A DNA stretch of 64,000 nucleotides from Emcibacter sp048269205 (GCF_048269205.1 NZ_JBLXJC010000001.1:558001-622000), one strand, 5' to 3'; positions 50,143-59,158 are shown, counted from the stretch's first letter. The notes: generated by a model not told the origin, from the letters alone. A program made the numbers and translations.

Positions 50143-53016
50143 ATGGATGATCTGTTAAACGAGTTTCTGACGGAAACAGCGGAAAGTATTGATGTTGTAG
50201 ACGTCGAACTGGTCACCCTGGAGCAGGACCCGAACAATAAATCCGTTCTGGATAATATTTTCAGGCTTGTACACACGATTAAGGGCACCTGTGGTTTTCT
50301 GGGCCTGCCCCGGCTTGAATCTGTTGCCCACGCTGCTGAAAACGTTCTCGGCAAGTTCCGCGATGGTGAAATCCAGGTAACACCCGACGCCGTTACCCTT
50401 ATCCTTGCCTCTCTCGACCGTATTAAGGAAATCCTTGCCGGACTGGAAGCCACCGAGGAAGAACCTGCCGGGGATGACAGCGAGATTATCTCAAAATTGA
50501 ATGCCATGGCCTCAGGTGAGGCTGCACCGGCGGCTGCCGCCGTTGCGGCTCCCGAACCGGAGCCTGAGCCTGAGCCGGAACCTGAACCCGTGCTGGAGCG
50601 CGAAATCGTTTCTTCGGTCGGCAAGGTGCCGGGCGAGGTTACACTTGAGGAACTTGAAGCTGCATTTCTGGCTGCCCCGGGTCCCGAGGAGGAAGAGCCG
50701 GCTGAAGCCGCCGTTGCGGAAGCCCCTGCTGAAGAGCCTGTAGCAGAAGAACCTGTTGCTGTCGAAGCAGAAGCGCCTGCGAAGGAAGAAGAGGCCAAGG
50801 AAGTTGCCGCAAAGAAAACGAGCAACGAACCCAGTGTGGCCAATCAAAGCATTCGCGTGAACGTGCATTTGCTTGAAGATCTGATGAATATGGTTAGTGA
50901 ACTTGTACTGACCAGGAACCAGCTGATGCAGATTCTGCGCCGTTCAGGTGACACAGAATTCTCCATACCATTGCAACGTCTGAGCCAGTGCACCACGGAA
51001 CTGCAGGAAGGGGTTATGAAAACCCGCATGCAGCCTATTGGTAATGCCTGGGCCAAACTGCCCCGTATCATTCGCGACCTGCAGGTGGAACTGGGCAAGA
51101 AAATTGACCTGCAGATGCTTGGCGCTGATACAGAACTTGATCGTCAGGTACTTGAACTGATCAAGGATCCGCTGACCCATATGGTCAGGAACTCTGCCGA
51201 CCACGGTATTGAGATGCCTGCGGATCGTAAGGCAAATGGCAAGAAGGAAACCGGTACCATCCGTCTGAACGCTTTCCATGAGGGCGGACATATCATCATT
51301 GATATTACTGATGACGGCGCCGGCCTGCCAGTTGATAAATTGAAAGCCAAGGCGTTGAAAAACGAACTGGCCACTGAGGCTGAACTGGCTGAAATGTCCG
51401 ATCAGCAGATTCAGAAGTTTATTTTCCATGCCGGGTTCTCCACTGCCGAGAAAGTGACAAGTGTATCCGGTCGTGGCGTCGGCATGGATGTGGTGCGCAG
51501 TAATATTGAAAAAATCGGCGGTACCATTGACCTCAAATCGATCGAAGGCAAGGGCACCAGCTTCTCCATCAAGATTCCGCTGACCCTGGCGATTGTCTCC
51601 GCCCTGATTGTTAAATCTCGGGAAGAGCGCTTTGCCATTCCGCAGATCAGCGTACTGGAGCTGGTCCGGACGTCCGATGATTCAGAGCATCGCATAGAAT
51701 ATATCAATGAAACGCCTGTTCTGCGGCTGCGTGATCGTCTTCTGCCGCTTGTCTATCTTGAGAAAATTCTCGGCTTCGGTAACCCGGTTGCTGACGAACC
51801 GGGGAAAGACAAAGCAGTTTCTGAGAAGGCTGTTGATGACAAAGTGGTTACTGACAAAACGACGACTGATGAACCGGCCACTGGCGACCAGGTAACTGAT
51901 GTACAGAACGGTGACGAAGAAGCAGATAGAAAAGAAGACTTTATTGTCATTACCCAGGTCGGGGCCTTTACTTTCGGGATTGTGGTTGACCAGGTCTTCG
52001 ATACAGAAGAGATTGTGGTTAAACCTGTTGCGCCGATCCTGCGTGATCTGAATATCTACTCCGGTAACACCATCCTCGGTGACGGCAGTGTGATCATGAT
52101 CCTGGATCCGAACGGTATTGCCTCCGAGACCGGCGATGCCCTGTCCGACCTGTCCGACGCCGATGGCGTTGATGACGAAGGTGTTTCCATCGCCAATGTC
52201 TTTAACGAGAAAGAGGCTATTCTGCTGTTCCGGGCCGGCGATAATGTGCAGCGGGCCGTGCCCCTGTCGCTTGTTGCCCGTCTCGAGGAAGTTGATGCAG
52301 AAAAAATCGAAACCTCTGACGGTCAGCCGGTTGTGCAGTATCGCGGTCAGCTGATGCCGCTGGTAAAGCCGTTTGAGAATATGCAGATTCGTGAAACTGG
52401 CCGTCAGGCGGTCCTGGTCTTTACCGATGGTGGCAGGACCATGGGGCTGACCGTTGACGAGATTGTGGATATTCTTGAAGACCGCATCGAAGTCGAGCTG
52501 TCTTCCAAGATCCCTGGCCAGATCGGTACGGCCGTGATCAACGGCAAGGCTACCGAAGTTATCGATGTTGCCTTCTATATTGAGAAGGCCTTCGGCAAGG
52601 TTGGTGGTACCGGCGAGAAAGAAAAAGTCGAGAATCGTCAGCAGATCCTGCTGGTTGATGACAGTCCGTTCTTCCTGAATATGATCCGTCCGCTGCTCAG
52701 CGCAGCCGGGTACAATATCACGGCGGTCAGCACGGCAGCGGAAGCTCTGGCGCTGAGGGACAAGGGACGTCAATATGACGTAATTATCAGCGACATTGAA
52801 ATGCCTGAAATTGACGGCTTCGCCTTTGCCGAGAAGGTGCGCAAGGACGGTTCCTGGCAGGATACACCACTGGTGGCCCTGTCATCCCGTTCAACACCGC
52901 AGGATTTTGAACGCGGACGTGAAGCCGGTTTCAATGATTATGTAACAAAACTGGACCGTGAAATGCTGCTGGAAACCATTACCCAGCAGCTCGGCACCAA
53001 AGTGACAGCAGCTTAG
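50143..53016 (+). CDS. cheA: Chemotaxis hybrid histidine kinase CheA with receiver domain
   Basis: A 957-residue cytoplasmic kinase. An Hpt (P1) domain has the phospho-His44 in FRLVHTIKGTCGFLGLPRL. A long Ala/Glu/Pro linker replaces a clear P2, with a run of Glu-Pro dipeptides. P3 dimerisation (VHLLEDLMNMVSELVLTRNQ) and P4 ATPase (MVRNSADHGIEMP, GRGVGMDVVRSNIEKIGGTI) follow. Two CheW-like modules come next, the first split by an acidic Lys/Asp/Thr-rich insert of about 45 residues (around 51790-51935). A C-terminal receiver (ILLVDDSPFFLNMIRPLLSA, ISDIEMPEIDG) completes it. It is followed by cheW, cheY, cheB and cheR. Confidence 0.95.
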   Translation: MDDLLNEFLTETAESIDVVDVELVTLEQDPNNKSVLDNIFRLVHTIKGTCGFLGLPRLESVAHAAENVLGKFRDGEIQVTPDAVTLILASLDRIKEILAGLEATEEEPAGDDSEIISKLNAMASGEAAPAAAAVAAPEPEPEPEPEPEPVLEREIVSSVGKVPGEVTLEELEAAFLAAPGPEEEEPAEAAVAEAPAEEPVAEEPVAVEAEAPAKEEEAKEVAAKKTSNEPSVANQSIRVNVHLLEDLMNMVSELVLTRNQLMQILRRSGDTEFSIPLQRLSQCTTELQEGVMKTRMQPIGNAWAKLPRIIRDLQVELGKKIDLQMLGADTELDRQVLELIKDPLTHMVRNSADHGIEMPADRKANGKKETGTIRLNAFHEGGHIIIDITDDGAGLPVDKLKAKALKNELATEAELAEMSDQQIQKFIFHAGFSTAEKVTSVSGRGVGMDVVRSNIEKIGGTIDLKSIEGKGTSFSIKIPLTLAIVSALIVKSREERFAIPQISVLELVRTSDDSEHRIEYINETPVLRLRDRLLPLVYLEKILGFGNPVADEPGKDKAVSEKAVDDKVVTDKTTTDEPATGDQVTDVQNGDEEADRKEDFIVITQVGAFTFGIVVDQVFDTEEIVVKPVAPILRDLNIYSGNTILGDGSVIMILDPNGIASETGDALSDLSDADGVDDEGVSIANVFNEKEAILLFRAGDNVQRAVPLSLVARLEEVDAEKIETSDGQPVVQYRGQLMPLVKPFENMQIRETGRQAVLVFTDGGRTMGLTVDEIVDILEDRIEVELSSKIPGQIGTAVINGKATEVIDVAFYIEKAFGKVGGTGEKEKVENRQQILLVDDSPFFLNMIRPLLSAAGYNITAVSTAAEALALRDKGRQYDVIISDIEMPEIDGFAFAEKVRKDGSWQDTPLVALSSRSTPQDFERGREAGFNDYVTKLDREMLLETITQQLGTKVTAA

Positions 53017-53028
53017 GGAGTACTGGTT

Positions 53029-53487
53029 ATGACAACGAGTGTAAACAACAATGATTTTGTAACCATACGTCTTGCCGGACAACTGTGCGGCATTCCGGTT
53101 CTCACTGTGCATGATGTACTGTCTTCCCAGAAGATAACAAGAATTCCCCTGGCGCCCGACTCTGTGGCCGGTGTGCTGAACCTGAGGGGACGTATCGTGA
53201 CTGCGATCAATCTGCGCAAACGGCTGGGGTTGCCGGAAGCGGATGACGAGAGTCAAAAAATGAGTGTGGTAGTTGAATATGAAGGCGAGCCGTATAGTCT
53301 ACTGATTGACAAAATAGGGGACGTGCTTTCTCTTCCTGAGGAAGCCTATGAGCGCAATCCAGTAACACTTGATTCATGCTGGCAGGAAGTTTCCGGTGGG
53401 ATCTATCGTCTTGAAAATGAACTTCTGGTTATTCTGGATGTTCAAAAACTACTGAATTACGGGGCTGATCAAGCTGCCGCAGCATAA
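53029..53487 (+). CDS. cheW: Chemotaxis coupling protein CheW
   Basis: Scaffold linking CheA to chemoreceptors. The 152 residues show FVTIRLAGQLCGIPVLTVHD, RIPLAPDSVAGVLNLRGRIV with TAINLRKRLGL, VVVEYEGEPYSLLIDKIGDV and LENELLVILDVQKLL, the usual two five-stranded barrels. Twelve bases after cheA. No chemoreceptor gene is present in the window. Confidence 0.96.
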   Translation: MTTSVNNNDFVTIRLAGQLCGIPVLTVHDVLSSQKITRIPLAPDSVAGVLNLRGRIVTAINLRKRLGLPEADDESQKMSVVVEYEGEPYSLLIDKIGDVLSLPEEAYERNPVTLDSCWQEVSGGIYRLENELLVILDVQKLLNYGADQAAAA

Positions 53488-53531
53488 GGCAGCAGATCAA
53501 GTATTTAAAGAGAGTCTGGAGAATTAAAAAA

Positions 53532-53897
53532 ATGAAATCCTGTCTTGTTGTGGATGACTCAAAAGTTATCAGGAAGGTTGCGCGAAGAATCCTGGAGGAA
53601 CTCAGCTTTGAAGTGGTTGAAGCTGTAGATGGACAGGATGCGCTTGACGCATGCAAACGTTCAATGCCGGATGTGGTCCTGCTGGACTGGAATATGCCCG
53701 TCATGAACGGTCTTGACTACCTGAAGGCGCTGCGGAGCACTGATGGTGGAGATGGTCCGGTTGTTGTTTTCTGTACCACGGAAAATGACATGAGCCATAT
53801 CAGCGCCGCTATTTCTGCCGGAGCCGACGAATATATTATGAAACCCTTCGACCGTGAAATTATTGAATCAAAATTTTCTCAGGTAGGTTTAATTTAA
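53532..53897 (+). CDS. cheY: Chemotaxis response regulator CheY
   Basis: Single-domain receiver of 121 residues: acidic pair in CLVVDDSKVIRKVARRILEE, phospho-Asp in DVVLLDWNMPVMNGLDYLKA (~residue 53), the Thr switch in VVFCTTENDMSHI, and Lys in DEYIMKPFDREII. It binds the flagellar motor switch when phosphorylated. The sequence is of the alphaproteobacterial CheYII-like style; the cluster may contain another CheY elsewhere in the genome. Confidence 0.95.
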   Translation: MKSCLVVDDSKVIRKVARRILEELSFEVVEAVDGQDALDACKRSMPDVVLLDWNMPVMNGLDYLKALRSTDGGDGPVVVFCTTENDMSHISAAISAGADEYIMKPFDREIIESKFSQVGLI

Positions 53898-53912
53898 TAG
53901 GAAGTCCATACA

Positions 53913-55070
53913 GTGAGTTCACCTGTCTTAAGTCAAGATGTGCCAGGGGGTAATAAGCGCAGAACCGGTCCGTATCGCGTTATGGTAGTGGATGATTCTG
54001 CCGTTGTCAGGGGACTCGTCGCCAAATGGTTGGGGGATGACCCCGCTGTTGAGGTTGTTGCCACCGCCAGCAATGGGGATATGGCTCTGAAAAACCTGGC
54101 CAGCGCCGATCCGGAAATTGTGGTTCTGGATATCGAGATGCCGGTTATGGATGGTCTGACGGCACTTCCCAAAATTCTTGAACATAGCAATGAAATACAG
54201 GTCTTGATGTCCTCCACACTGACAACGCGAAATGCGGAGATTAGCATGCGCGCCCTTTCTATGGGGGCGGCGGACTATGTCTCAAAACCGGAAAGCACCC
54301 GTGAAGTGACAACCTCCCTGAGCTTCCAGCAGGAACTGGTAGGGAAGGTTGTCAATCTGGCTGCGGCACGTCGGCTGCAGAGTGGTGGAAAGGTTTTCAA
54401 AGGGGGCAAAGCCAGCACTCTGAACGAGGATATTCTGCCTCAGGTTTCGAGCCGGGGGGTGATTTCCAAACGCAAGATGTCCTCTGCAATGCCGAAAATT
54501 ATAGGTGTCGGCAGTTCCACCGGGGGCCCTCAGGCACTTTTGAAGTTTCTAAACTCCATGAAGGATGAACTCAGGTTGCCGGTACTCGTGACCCAGCACA
54601 TGCCGCCCGCTTTTACCAATATTCTGGCGGAGCATCTTGGTCGTGCCACCGGCCTGCCCTGCAAGCAGGCGGAAGATGGTGATGTGATTCAGACAGGACA
54701 TGTCTATGTGGCACCCGGTGATTATCACATGATTGTGGAAAACAGAGATGGTCAAAAGGTCATCAGAATTAATCAGGATGACCCGGAGAATTTCTGTCGT
54801 CCTGCCGTCGACCCGCTTTTCAGGAGTCTTGCCAAGCTGTTTGGATCGGCAACACTGGGTGTTGTCTTGACCGGCATGGGGCATGATGGTCTGAAGGGAG
54901 CTCAGGAAATTGTTAATGCAGGAGGAACAGTGATCGCACAGGATGAGGCAACCAGCATTGTCTGGGGAATGCCCGGCGCAGTAAGTCAGGCCGGGTTGTG
55001 CAGCGCAGTTTTGCCGCTTGATGAGATCGGCGAAAAAGTTATTGATATTACCAAGGGAGAAGCACTGTGA
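53913..55070 (+). CDS. cheB: Chemoreceptor methylesterase CheB
   Basis: Receiver-regulated methylesterase and glutamine deamidase for receptor adaptation. The receiver has VMVVDDSAVVRGLVAKWLGD and IVVLDIEMPVMDGLTALPKI. After a linker comes the esterase: catalytic Ser in IIGVGSSTGGPQALLKFLNS, His in VLVTQHMPPAFTNILAEHLG, and Asp in GVVLTGMGHDGLKGAQEIVN. 385 residues, GTG start at 53913. It overlaps cheR by four bases. Confidence 0.95.
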   Translation: MSSPVLSQDVPGGNKRRTGPYRVMVVDDSAVVRGLVAKWLGDDPAVEVVATASNGDMALKNLASADPEIVVLDIEMPVMDGLTALPKILEHSNEIQVLMSSTLTTRNAEISMRALSMGAADYVSKPESTREVTTSLSFQQELVGKVVNLAAARRLQSGGKVFKGGKASTLNEDILPQVSSRGVISKRKMSSAMPKIIGVGSSTGGPQALLKFLNSMKDELRLPVLVTQHMPPAFTNILAEHLGRATGLPCKQAEDGDVIQTGHVYVAPGDYHMIVENRDGQKVIRINQDDPENFCRPAVDPLFRSLAKLFGSATLGVVLTGMGHDGLKGAQEIVNAGGTVIAQDEATSIVWGMPGAVSQAGLCSAVLPLDEIGEKVIDITKGEAL

Positions 55071-55903
55071 GATCAGAAGATTTTCAGCTCATAAGCGGTA
55101 TCCTTAAGGACAGATCCGGCCTCGTTCTCACGGAAGACAAGGTGTATCTTCTGGAAAGCCGCCTGACACCGATTGCACGTCAGAAAGGCATGGAAAGCCT
55201 TGATGACCTCATTGGCGAAGCCCGGAAATCAAGCAACGAAGCGCTGCTGGACGAAATCACGGAGGCCATGACAACCAACGAGTCATTTTTCTTCCGCGAT
55301 AACACACCTTTTGATCATCTTCGTGACAAGGTTATGCCTGAACTGATCGAGCGTCGTGCGAACATGCGCCGGATCAGGATCTGGTGTGCTGCGGCATCTA
55401 CCGGACAGGAACCCTATTCCATCGCCATGATCCTCAAGGAAATGGAAGCCAAAATTCAGGGCTGGAACGTGGAGATTATCGGTACCGACCTGTCCAACCA
55501 GGTTCTGGAAAAGGCAAAGGCCGGTCTTTACTCCCAGTTCGAGGTGCAAAGAGGCTTGCCCATTAAGCTGCTGATCAAGTATTTTTCCCAGGTCGGCGAA
55601 ATGTGGCAGCTGAATGAAGATCTGAGAAAAATGGTCAGCTATCGTCCTTTCAACCTGCTGGAAAGTTTCTCCATGCTGGGAAGTTTTGATATTATTTTCT
55701 GTCGTAACGTATTGATTTATTTTGATCAGGCAACCAAGACAGAGGTTCTTGACCGGATGCGCAACCAGATCGCCGATGACGGGACATTGTTCCTTGGCGC
55801 TGCAGAGACAGTTCTGGGGGTTACCGACAAGTTCAAACCTGTTGCGGGCCATCGCGGCATGTATGTGACGGCCGAGGGCGGTGCCATGCTGGCTGCGGGC
55901 TAG
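55067..55903 (+). CDS. cheR: Chemoreceptor methyltransferase CheR
   Basis: SAM-dependent methylation of receptor glutamates. The 278 residues have the N-terminal helical domain (FQLISGILKDRSGLVLTEDK), ITEAMTTNESFFFRDNTPFD, the SAM motif IRIWCAAASTGQEPYSIAMI, IIGTDLSNQVLEKAKAGLYS, and FDIIFCRNVLIYFDQATKTE. GTG start at 55067 overlapping the cheB stop. Last gene of the cluster, followed by a terminator. Confidence 0.95.
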   Translation: MRSEDFQLISGILKDRSGLVLTEDKVYLLESRLTPIARQKGMESLDDLIGEARKSSNEALLDEITEAMTTNESFFFRDNTPFDHLRDKVMPELIERRANMRRIRIWCAAASTGQEPYSIAMILKEMEAKIQGWNVEIIGTDLSNQVLEKAKAGLYSQFEVQRGLPIKLLIKYFSQVGEMWQLNEDLRKMVSYRPFNLLESFSMLGSFDIIFCRNVLIYFDQATKTEVLDRMRNQIADDGTLFLGAAETVLGVTDKFKPVAGHRGMYVTAEGGAMLAAG

Positions 55904-55937
55904 ATAACTTCTTACTCGCTCGAGGCAAAATAAAGAG

Positions 55938-55977
55938 AGGGCCGGCTTCCCAACAGGAGCCCGGCCCTTCAGTTTTT
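55938..55977 (+). terminator. Terminator of the chemotaxis cluster
   Basis: AGGGCCGG (55938-55945) pairs with CCGGCCCT (55961-55968), then TCAG and five T. Placed 34 bases after the cheR stop and ahead of the convergent ctrA end. Confidence 0.85.
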
Positions 55978-56018
55978 GGTAAACGTGTTAAATTTACCGG
56001 AGATATTTTGTCGTCATC

Positions 56019-56723
56019 TTAACTCGCTTCGGCGATATTCTGATCGCTCTCGTTCGGATCGCGCAGCACATAGCCGCGGCCCCAGACGGTTTCGATGTAG
56101 TTTTCACCGCTGATGGCGGCAAGTTTCTTGCGCAGTTTGCAGATGAAAACGTCAATGATTTTCAGTTCCGGCTCGTCCATGCCGCCATAAAGGTGGTTCA
56201 GGAACATCTCCTTGGTGAGCGTTGTACCTTTACGCAGGGACAAAAGCTCGAGCATGGCGTATTCCTTGCCGGTCAGGTGAACACGCTGACCTTCGACCTC
56301 GACGGTCTTGGTGTCCAGATTGACGGCAAGCTTGCCGGTCCGGATGATGGATTCAGCGTGGCCTTTGGAGCGACGGATAATAGCCTGGATACGGGCGACC
56401 AGTTCTTCCTTGTAGAAAGGTTTGGTCAGATAGTCGTCGGCGCCGAAACCAAGGCCCTTTACCTTGTTTTCCAGTTCGGCCATGCCGGACAGGATCAGGA
56501 TTGGTGTATTGACTTTGGAAAGACGAAGTTTTTTCAGAACGTCATACCCGTGCATGTCGGGCAGGTTCAGATCAAGCAGGATGATATCATAATCATACAG
56601 TTTGCCGAGGTCTATGCCTTCCTCTCCCAAATCTGTGCTATAAATATTAAAGCCTTCTGCTGACAGCATCAGTTCGATGCTTTTGGATGTTGATGGATCA
56701 TCTTCTATGAGTAGCACCCGCAT
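56019..56723 (-). CDS. ctrA: Cell-cycle/motility response regulator CtrA
   Basis: OmpR-type regulator. The receiver starts MRVLLIEDDPSTSKSIELML, with the phospho-Asp in DIILLDLNLPDMHGYDVLKK (Asp51) and Lys in GADDYLTKPFYKEELVARIQ. The winged-helix DNA-binding domain has VHLTGKEYAMLELLSLRKGT, MDEPELKIIDVFICKLRKKL and VWGRGYVLRDP, nearly invariant among alphaproteobacterial CtrA. ATG at 56723 gives the standard N-terminus; a TTG at 56732 would add three residues. In non-Caulobacter alphaproteobacteria CtrA mainly controls flagella and chemotaxis, in keeping with its neighbours. Confidence 0.97.
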   Translation of the reverse strand: MRVLLIEDDPSTSKSIELMLSAEGFNIYSTDLGEEGIDLGKLYDYDIILLDLNLPDMHGYDVLKKLRLSKVNTPILILSGMAELENKVKGLGFGADDYLTKPFYKEELVARIQAIIRRSKGHAESIIRTGKLAVNLDTKTVEVEGQRVHLTGKEYAMLELLSLRKGTTLTKEMFLNHLYGGMDEPELKIIDVFICKLRKKLAAISGENYIETVWGRGYVLRDPNESDQNIAEAS

Positions 56724-57056
56724 TATTTTCAAACCCTTTGTATCTATTTTGATTTCCGGCTAACTGTTAAATTTTCCACCGCCAGCCCCTTCACATTAAC
56801 TATTCTTAACAGAATTGGTTAACAAATCGTAACCAAAACATTTTTTTCCCATCTGTTCGTAAGGAGATATTAATCAAGATTAATTGTTTTCTGAAAAATT
56901 TTTATATATAACATATTGAAAAATAAGTACTATTCTGATAGTTGTATATAATTATATCGATGCTGATAATTTGAGTTAATTTTTTTTCAATATTAAGAAT
57001 ATTCTGTGTTTGGCTGAAAAACTCGCCTATACTCACTACAAATTACACGAGAAAGG
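56724..57056. promoter_or_regulatory. ctrA-fliI divergent regulatory region with TTAA-type CtrA sites
   Basis: A 333-base AT-rich spacer between divergent ctrA and fliI. Near ctrA it holds TTAA (56767-56770), TTAA-N6-TTAAC (56796-56810) and a further TTAAC at 56819-56823, resembling CtrA boxes (TTAA-N7-TTAAC) and suggesting autoregulation. A very AT-rich stretch spans 56870-57000. A possible -10 box TATACT (57028-57033) precedes fliI. No gene, including the ctrA inhibitor sciP often found nearby, was seen. Confidence 0.45.
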
Positions 57057-58415
57057 TTGATTCAACAGGTGTATACGCTAACGACGGAAATTGACCGGAT
57101 ACAGCCCTGGAAATTTTATGGGCGGGTTGTTGGAATTCAGGGGCTTCTGGTGGAAGTCGCCGGCGCCCAGCGTTCGCTCAGCATCGGTTCCCGTGTGAAT
57201 ATCCTGTCCCGTCAGAACAAAATCATTCCAAGCGAAGTTGTGGGCTTCAGGTCCGACCGGGCACTCTTGATGCCTTACCAGATGCTGGAAGGTGTTGGTG
57301 TGGGGTGTCAGTCCTTTGTTGAAGGGGAGGTGGCGCTGGTTCATCCCTGCGACGCCTGGCTTGGTCGTGTGGTAAACGCCATGGGCGAACCCATTGATGG
57401 CAAGGGGCCGTTGCAGGCGGGGTCAGAGGCCTATCCGCTCCGGGCCCAGCCCCTGGCGGCCCATCTGCGTTCCCGTGTGGGGGACAAGATCGATCTTGGT
57501 GTCCGGTCCCTGAATACTTTCGTAACCTGTTGCAAGGGCCAGAGGATGGGCATCTTTGCCGGGTCCGGTGTGGGTAAGTCTGTTTTGCTCTCCATGTTCG
57601 CCAGATATGCGGCATCCAATGTTTCCGTAATTGGCCTGATTGGGGAAAGGGGCCGCGAGGTTCAGGAATTCCTGGAGGATGATCTGGGAGAAGAGGGGCT
57701 GAAGCGCAGCGTGGTTGTGGTGGCGACATCGGACGAGACCGCCCTGATGCGCAGGCAAGCCGCCTATATGACCATGACCATCAGTGAATATTTCCGGGAT
57801 CGGGGGCAGGATGTTCTGACCCTGATGGACAGTGTAACCCGTTTTGCCATGGCCCAGCGCGAAATCGGCCTTGCCGGCGGGGAACCGCCGGCCAGCAAGG
57901 GCTATACGCCAACGGTCTTTTCCGAACTGCCGCGGCTTTTGGAACGGGCCGGTCCCGGGGAAGAAGGCCGGGGCGGGAGCATCACCGGGCTATTTACGGT
58001 TCTTGTCGAAGGGGATGACCATAATGAACCTGTCTCAGATGCAGTGCGCGGGATACTTGACGGACATATTGTTCTGGATCGTTCCATTGCCGAGCGGGGC
58101 AGGTTCCCTGCAGTTAATATCCTGCGGTCCGTGTCCAGAACGCTTCCCGGCTGCAATTCGCCCGAGGAAAACGAACTTTTGAAGCAGGCCCGGAAATATC
58201 TGGCAGATTACAATGACATGGAAGAAATGATCCGGCTTGGCGCCTATCGTCCAGGAGCGAATGCGGAAGTGGACGAGGCCATATTCTATCACCCGGCGCT
58301 CGAGGAATTCATGGCCCAGTCCAAGGACGAAAAAAGCACGCTCGAACAGGGATATGGCAGCCTGGCGGATATACTCAACAGGCAGTCATCCGGTACCGCC
58401 GCGGGAGAAGCGTAA
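57057..58415 (+). CDS. fliI: Flagellum-specific ATP synthase FliI
   Basis: Hexameric ATPase of the flagellar type III export apparatus. The 452 residues show GRVVGIQGLLVEVAG at the N-terminus, Walker A GIFAGSGVGKSVLLSMFARY (~residue 168), VIGLIGERGREVQEFLEDDL, Walker B VLTLMDSVTRFAMAQREIGL, PPASKGYTPTVFSELPRLLE and GSITGLFTVLVEGDDHNEPV. The start is uncertain: TTG 57057 immediately follows GAAAGG, while GTG 57069 is 12 bases from it. Divergent from ctrA. Confidence 0.95.
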   Translation: MIQQVYTLTTEIDRIQPWKFYGRVVGIQGLLVEVAGAQRSLSIGSRVNILSRQNKIIPSEVVGFRSDRALLMPYQMLEGVGVGCQSFVEGEVALVHPCDAWLGRVVNAMGEPIDGKGPLQAGSEAYPLRAQPLAAHLRSRVGDKIDLGVRSLNTFVTCCKGQRMGIFAGSGVGKSVLLSMFARYAASNVSVIGLIGERGREVQEFLEDDLGEEGLKRSVVVVATSDETALMRRQAAYMTMTISEYFRDRGQDVLTLMDSVTRFAMAQREIGLAGGEPPASKGYTPTVFSELPRLLERAGPGEEGRGGSITGLFTVLVEGDDHNEPVSDAVRGILDGHIVLDRSIAERGRFPAVNILRSVSRTLPGCNSPEENELLKQARKYLADYNDMEEMIRLGAYRPGANAEVDEAIFYHPALEEFMAQSKDEKSTLEQGYGSLADILNRQSSGTAAGEA

Positions 58416-58729
58416 AGAAACCCGGTGCCGGTCTCTGTATCGCATTTTGCAAAAAAATTCGAAATGCCCCTGACTCTGTTCTTTTGGTTACAGTCCGTAA
58501 ATACTTTGCGAGCTATACTGAGTCCCGACAGTGATTCAGCAACAATACCCGGGTCTTCAATCGGGATGAATCTGAAAATATCGGTGGAACGGGAAGAAGT
58601 CCTGTTGCATAATTCGGATGGTCGGCAGACGAACAGTCTGCCGGGATCAGGACACAAGCCTCCAGGGTCAGAAAGACCGGTCCTGAGGAAATAAAATAAC
58701 AGGTTTGCGATCCGTTTATTGAGGTGGAC
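58416..58729 (+). other. fliI-fliJ spacer with a strong hairpin
   Basis: About 310 bases with no convincing gene; an 89-codon frame here lacks recognisable features. It contains a perfect eight-base-pair hairpin, CGGCAGAC-GAACA-GTCTGCCG (58623-58643), without a T-tract. fliI and fliJ are usually adjacent, so the gap is longer than normal. Confidence 0.5.
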
Positions 58730-59158
58730 ATGACGAAGGGAATCGACGGGATGATCAGGTTGCACAAGTGGCAGCTTGACGAGAAAAGAAGGCAGCTGAC
58801 CGAATTGGAAACAATGCGGGACGATCTTCTTGCCAGAAAGGAAGATCTGGCAAAACAGCTTGTCGCCGAGCAGGAAAAGGTTGCCAGTTCCCAGGTCGTC
58901 AATATTTCATATGCCAGTTTCGCGACAGCGGTTGCCCAGCGTCAGGAAAATCTGATGGGTAGTCTGGCAGAGATCGAAGCCTCGATCGAGGAAATGAAAG
59001 ACCAGGTCTCTGAATCTTTCAAGGAACTCAAGAAATACGAAGTCGTCGAGCAGCGTGAGCGCGAACGCCAGATGGCAAAGGAAAACCGTCGCCAACAGGC
59101 GGATCTGGACGAGCTAGCCATCCAGATGCATCGTCGCAACAAAATGCGGGCCAGCTGA
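58730..59158 (+). CDS. fliJ: Flagellar export chaperone FliJ
   Basis: A 142-residue, almost wholly coiled-coil protein that docks on FliI and FlhA and helps convert proton-motive force to export. Long charged heptads (IRLHKWQLDEKRRQLTELET, RDDLLARKEDLAKQLVAEQE, QRQENLMGSLAEIEASIEEM, YEVVEQRERERQMAKENRRQ) and a basic end (MHRRNKMRAS) fit the family. Assignment relies on the coiled-coil pattern and position after fliI. ATG at 58730 has GAGG five bases upstream; GTG 58724 is in frame. Confidence 0.85.
   Translation: MTKGIDGMIRLHKWQLDEKRRQLTELETMRDDLLARKEDLAKQLVAEQEKVASSQVVNISYASFATAVAQRQENLMGSLAEIEASIEEMKDQVSESFKELKKYEVVEQRERERQMAKENRRQQADLDELAIQMHRRNKMRAS

Noticed and set aside
50556..50592. 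Short hexamer-like repeats in cheA taken as a DNA repeat element
   Set aside because: They encode the Glu-Pro dipeptide run of the CheA linker and stay in frame; this is a protein linker, not a mobile repeat or CRISPR.
57005..57033. Possible sigma-54 promoter before fliI (TTGGCTG...CTCGCC)
   Set aside because: The spacing between GG and GC is 11 rather than the required 10, and the flanking bases match poorly.
58623..58643. Perfect hairpin read as a terminator after fliI
   Set aside because: No T-tract follows on either strand, so intrinsic termination is unlikely.
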